Positions 58,820 to 64,000 of a DNA stretch of 64,000 nucleotides are shown one piece after another. The stretch's first letter is position 1. Every line of letters starts with the position of its first letter. The translations under genes and the position numbers were made by a program. Origin of the DNA: Rhynchonema sp. JSB1_4 (Eukaryota > Nematoda > Chromadorea > Monhysterida > Xyalidae); NCBI GenBank assembly GCA_030248065.1, contig JASAMV010006770.1:1-64000 (forward strand), read 5' to 3'. The notes under the pieces were generated by a model that did not search any database, was not told where the DNA came from, and was given only the letters and a program-made list of their open reading frames with translations.

Positions 58820-60239
58820 AATCGTCGAAAGCTCGGGAAAACACAACACACCCAGCACCGCTTAAGAATACAATTTTAAAATTTCCTACAAAAACAAACG
58901 CCAAACCACAAAAAAAATAACCACACAAAAAACCACCACACAAAAACACCCCAGCCAAAACACAACACCACCACCCCACCCACACACCACCTAAACCATG
59001 TTGGCAGTCTAATACCCAAGTCAAGCCAAGCAACAGTTGACTGCATAGTCTCACCCTAAGGTTTCAAGTCATGTATAATGGTGTCTGGCGGGACAACTAA
59101 GCTGCGGCAATCACTGCCGATGCGAGAGCTGTGAATTTGGGTAAAGTACAGTAATTCGCAAAGTTTTTATGCAGTGCAAAAGTACTGCGACATTTGCTTT
59201 TGGGAAAGCAATAAATAAATTTAACGAAAAATGCACAGTCACCAAGCAGACCCAGAGCAATTTTTTTGAAACTAGAAACATTACTTGCCGTATAAAGTAG
59301 TTCTCTTAGTCTTAGGTGTACTGTAGACCGTTTTTGCAGACGTATTTATACCTTGTATAAAACCCCAATTAAAAATTTTATATTGAATGATTAAAGCTAG
59401 AAAGACTTGTTGGGTTTCCAGCTTTTATTCAACCGAAAAGGTGGTTTGAAGGCATAAACAAATAAGATAATGCCCAGGGCATAAAATGTTAGATTTTAGT
59501 GCAGTGCAAACTTCGAGATCCAAACTTCTCTAGTATCAAATTTTTGTTATGCAGTTGCACCCAGGGTTCGTTCGGGCATATTTCGTAGAAACGTGAAACG
59601 TTCCACTTGAGGATAATCATTGACAGTCACACTGCGCCGCTACGAAAGTTTGAAATTTATTTTCAAACCCACTTTCAAACTGCATGGATCTGACGTTACA
59701 GGTTCACTCATCAGTCCAGACCCCTTTTCTGATTTTCGTCAGTCATAGGTATCATCTGAAACTCCGGTTCGGCATCACTGACATGAATAACCCCGGATCG
59801 GACCGCCGTTTTTCGTATTAAAAATTACTAATGCGTATGCGTAAAGTACGGTACCGTGGTTTTGCACCGAGCTGCAGTACTCTGCTGCACGTGCGCATCT
59901 TTCACTGTCCCAGATGTGCTGCTACTCATCACGTTCCGATAGGTGTAAAGTTTTGTTCCAATGTTAGGCACTGCCATGCGACCCGAGATTCTTGCTGAGT
60001 TCTGAACCAGCAAGGAAAACTGTTCGAAAACATACAGTATGTACATGCAGTACATGCGTGAGACAGGCAGATGTACAGTATATAATCGCAAAAAACGTGT
60101 CTCAAAGCGCAAACTGCCATAAAAAGCTGTGTAAAAAGAGACGTTTAACTGTAAATTAGGATTTTTACGTGACTCGACGGACAGAAAGGTGGTCCTTGAG
60201 CGTAAGCATAACTACGCTAAATATATGTATACCTATAGG
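58820..60239. other. non-coding interval
   Basis: A strongly strand-asymmetric CA-rich stretch (about 58.88-59.0 kb, runs of ACCACA/CCACC) is followed by ordinary AT-rich sequence. No gene recognised. Confidence 0.5.
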
Positions 60240-60946
60240 CAGGGTTGAAAAAAAAAATTTTTTTATTAACGAGCTTTTTTTAAAAAAAAATTTTTTTTTG
60301 ATTTTTTTTGACGAAAAATTTTTTATTAGAAAAAGTGTTGCAAACGACGTTTCAGGATAAATGAAATCGATACAACATATTTTTCAAAAATTGAAAAATT
60401 TTCGCCTCAGACCGAACTTGTGTGGTGACACCCGGTAGTATTGTGCAGATTCCATGGTCTCCGACCAGTCTGAGGTTGATGTTCACTAACGATGTTACTC
60501 TGATGTATTGTAGCATGCCGTACAACGTATTTTAATGCATCTAATGCCGTATATCTGATATACGACCATCAAAATATCGATTACAGCCCAAATCTTGCGC
60601 GTCAGATCGACTTTGCACGCCCGGTTTTGCACCAGACCTGCATATATACATGTGTAGTATAATAGCATGTAGTAGTACATTATCGGTGCCACATTACTAT
60701 AAAAGACCAGCCCCGCGCATCCCTGTACGGATTTAGGGACAATACGGAGCGCCGCAGGCGCGATTTTGGAAAAATTGTCTCGTCCACAGAAAAAAAAGTG
60801 CCAATTTTTTGCCTCGAAAAAGGCCATTTTTGGACATTTTAGCCCATTTTGGGCAACTTTTTTTTATTAAAAAAGGCAAAATCTGAGTTTCAAAAAAAAT
60901 TTTTTTTTAAATTTTTTAATTGATCACTTTTTTTGAAACAACCCTG
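60240..60946. mobile_element. hAT-like MITE, family A, copy 2
   Basis: 707 bp bounded by CAGGGTTG and CAACCCTG with a perfect 8-bp target duplication CCTATAGG (60232-60239 and 60947-60954). Sequence nearly identical to 19399-20110, same orientation, so both insertions are young. Confidence 0.88.
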
Positions 60947-60954
60947 CCTATAGG

Positions 60955-63900
60955 TGCGCAGGCGCGTGCGGAAAAGACCTGCAAAAACTGGTCATCATCT
61001 TATAAGATGTATGTGACACTCGGCTGAGCTGCTGTTTTTGTACAAAAAAAACCGGACGAAAAACCGAAAACATCAGACGGAGCACAATTTTACATAATTA
61101 ACGACTTATAGTTGTTAATTTCTCACAGCGTCTGTCGCATAAGTATGCGTTTCATTTCAAAATAACTGACGGTGGCGGTGCTATCCCAACTGCTCATTAG
61201 ACAATTACATTCCTACATTTTGCTTCCAAATCGAGAAACACTTGGTTATTCAAAATGAGCCAAGGAGAGAAATTACTATTAAACTGCTGGCAGAAGCAAT
61301 GACATTTTTTCTGGTCGAGGAACGGTTTAAACACACAGTGACGTCATGCACGTTCTACCGTAACCAAGTGTGCAAACGTAACAAAATTTTAGTGCTATGC
61401 TTTGCTACACCTTCTACAAGCTTCTATTTTTTTGAAAAAAAATAAAAAGAGTTGCTTTGCGTTGCGACCGAATATTGCCTTTTATTGCGGCAATTAAAAT
61501 CTGAAACCGGTCTCCAATTTTTTAAAACATTTAGACTATACGTGCAGAAGAAAACATCAACCACGTTCAAATTCAAGAGGCTATGGAATTAGATTGCAAA
61601 ACACCGTGTCTCAGCACCCAACTTCCAAACTTTTCGATGCGTGTTACATAGGCTACGGTTGCCCAGGATGTTTTAAGGGCGGCGAACATTTTAGGTTTAT
61701 TATGATTTGAAGCAATCACGTGCACTTGACACGTCACACGCCACATAAATTTGAAACAAACTCATATACTAAGCGTCATAATATCAACAACCAATAAGCT
61801 TCTTGAGAACAAGACTACTGAAGAGTAATATAATACACACCATCATACATACATCGTCAGTCATAGTGGATCACTAGACGGGACCCGTGCCTACGGCCCG
61901 GCTACAGCGCCGCGCCCGTGCCGTGCCCCCTCCCCCCCCCCCCCCCGAAGACCCGTTAGCATACCCAAAGCTACCCGTGAAAATTGACCCGTCCGCCCTA
62001 CCGAGGGAGGGGGCCACAAACACACATACACACATACGTCTTCCTGTTTTAGTAGTATAGATTTTATGAGGGGCACAAAAAATTGTGATCAGGTCAAAAA
62101 CTCGTGATTGGTACACTCATAAAACCATTTCGCCATCGTTTGTAGAGTCTCGGCCGCTCCCTATCACAAGCTTAGTTTCATTCCACCCTCAGGTCGGTTA
62201 TATCCGTAACCCACTGGTGTTCGTTTGTGACCCACTGATAACGACCGTGGAGTTCAAATTGGATTGTAGTTGATGCATATGCACGCAGTTAACAGACTGA
62301 TGCCTCATGAAAGTGCAAACATGCCTCAAACGGATATTGGTCGCACAATGACCATATAAGAATTCATCAAATATCCTTTTTCCCCTTTCTCCCCCTTACC
62401 CCTTCTTTTTTCTCCAAACTTTTCCCCAAAAAACCCACACCCCCCCTCCGGCAATTTTCCCTTTTTTTGTGCTCCCGCCCCACCCCCCCCCCCCCTCCCT
62501 TTCCCTCTTTGCGATTCAGGAAAAAATACCTCATAAAATTTCGCGATACACGATGAAATAATGCACGTGCATCTGCATCAACGATACGTGCATCAACTTC
62601 ATGCGTCAACTGGAGGCTAGCACGTGAGAACACCAATTTTGGAAATCATTTTATTCCCGAACAGAGCCCCATGATGCTCAATTCGAACCATCTTCCGCGA
62701 ATTGAGCCTTGAGCCCGTATAAAATTTTTTAACTTCGTGAAATCATATAGATAGAAAGATCATAAAGATAGCATATATCAGTTTTATGTGCAATTTTGAC
62801 AAGAAATATGACCAAAAGTTTTCAAGTACATTACCTGTTTATTCCATTTTTCAACGGTAATTTTTCTACATCAACTTCGTGCCCGGACGAAAAAATCCCG
62901 AACAGGGCTCTACCGGGGCTCTATTCGGGAAGGGAGTTGTGATCCGAAACTCCGGTACCTTTATTTAACACATGCAACCACTACAGTGTGTCAACTGCAT
63001 GCGTCAACTACGTGCGTCAACTTTCTTGCAATAAGTCCAACCGTACAGATTTCATGATGGAACACAGTTTTGGGACGAGGAAGCCAAAGCAGCTCGTTCG
63101 TCAAACTCGCCTCACAGCACCAAAATGTCGTTTTTCATTGCACTGGACGGCACACTGCACTGCAAAAAGAAGAGAAAAAGAGGCATAAACTCAAGTGGAC
63201 TCTATGAGAGACAGGGAGATAAGCCCAACAGCAGCGAGTTTATTGTTCGAGCCGTTTTGGGTCTCGGGTGGTCCACCTTGTGTTTCAGAACACAGATGAC
63301 ATAAAGATGTAGCACGAACTGTGATATGTATAGCTTAAAGCAACTGCACGCGCCCTCATGTTCTGTGTACCCAAGAACGTGAAGAACCATCCATATTCGG
63401 ACCCAAAACGACAGAAGCCGAAAGTTTTACCCCTCAGAAGCGCGTGTCATATGTCAGTGTGTCTGTTTGGTCCAACTAAATCCCCTATCTCGCAATACCA
63501 GCCACTCCTCCACTCTGGTCTGACCCTTGACTGCACCCAAACTTCAGAGTCACGTTGTTTGGGTATGGGACAGACAGTTTTTGGGTCGTAAAGTTTGTCA
63601 AATGGCCTTCGGCTGCTCTGGCTCGCTCGCCATGCCGAACTGCTCTCCGCGGTTCCTCTACGGTGCATTTTTTGGAACGTTTCCCAATCCCGGCCCTACT
63701 GTATTGTTGTGCAGACTGTCTAACAACCTCATGCCCAACTTTTGATTAGTTTTCCCAGCCAGCGTTATGTGCTTCAGGTGTTGAATCAAAGCTTGTTGCC
63801 ATTTTGACCACGCGTCACCGGCAAACAATTTGAAAAACAAAAGCAGCTGATATTACACAATGATGTGACTAGTTTTCCAAACTCCGGCTTTGGTGAGAGT

Positions 63901-64000
63901 GACAGAAAGCGAAACGCATAAAGTACATTCTTTTTTGCCTGCATGTTGTCACGGTCGTTTAACTTTTGTTCAATTGCAAAAAGCGTGCAGCGGGACAGAG
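60955..64000. other. right end of window, no gene seen
   Basis: Apart from the homopolymer tracts I find no exon series, RNA gene or paired repeat. Open frames near 63.4-63.75 kb have no motif. A gene may continue to the right of the window. Confidence 0.45.
61926..61947. repeat. poly-C/poly-G tract
   Basis: CCCCCTCC followed by a long unbroken C run. A similar tract lies at about 62476-62500 inside a 140-bp pyrimidine-only-like stretch (62.37-62.52 kb). Such G-strands could form quadruplex or triplex structures and are prone to assembly error. Confidence 0.7.

Overview
The window looks like nuclear DNA of a multicellular animal. Genes are split into many small exons by GT-AG introns, several only about 41-55 bp long, and the sequence between and inside them is full of short inverted-repeat transposons. 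A nematode or close relative is the best guess. The clues are scattered (TTAGGC)-like hexamers (the nematode telomere unit) inside hairpin elements, a serpentine-receptor-like gene, an acetylcholinesterase-like gene, a neprilysin, and no bacterial operon structure. No ribosomal or mitochondrial marker is present, so the phylum stays an inference.

Layout. (1) 0.16-1.2 kb, plus strand: the 3' part of a Rab11-family interacting protein. (2) 9.3-2.8 kb, minus strand: a complete 19-exon M13 metallopeptidase (neprilysin type) whose exons join into one 814-residue frame; five inverted-repeat elements sit in its introns. (3) 9.4-10.6 kb: a TIR element with a TTA target duplication and a tRNA-like module. 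(4) 10.6-16.4 kb: no gene seen. (5) 16.4-22.0 kb, plus: a 12-exon cholinesterase-type carboxylesterase (625 residues) with intact triad and an hAT-like MITE in one intron. (6) 22.9-24.0 kb, plus: a partial 7TM receptor. (7) 25.3-27.9 kb, plus: two tandem paralogous secreted proteins of unknown family. (8) 28-30.8 kb: repeats. (9) 56.2-30.8 kb, minus: one very large gene for a secreted mosaic protein, with signal peptide, dermatopontin-like Cys-rich N-terminal part, Thr-rich and Gln-rich linkers, one thrombospondin type 1 repeat, then about 30 sushi-like (CCP) modules in alternating A and B types. (10) 56.4-64 kb: repeats and homopolymer tracts, no convincing gene.

The genes do not form a pathway. 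Four of them (neprilysin, esterase, secreted pair, giant mosaic protein) are secreted or face the cell exterior. The giant mosaic gene and the secreted pair are the least familiar biology here. Exon boundaries were placed by eye from splice signals, reading frame and family motifs. They are firm for the neprilysin, esterase and secreted pair (frames and phases close exactly), good for the sushi array, and approximate for the N-terminal part of the giant gene and for the receptor.
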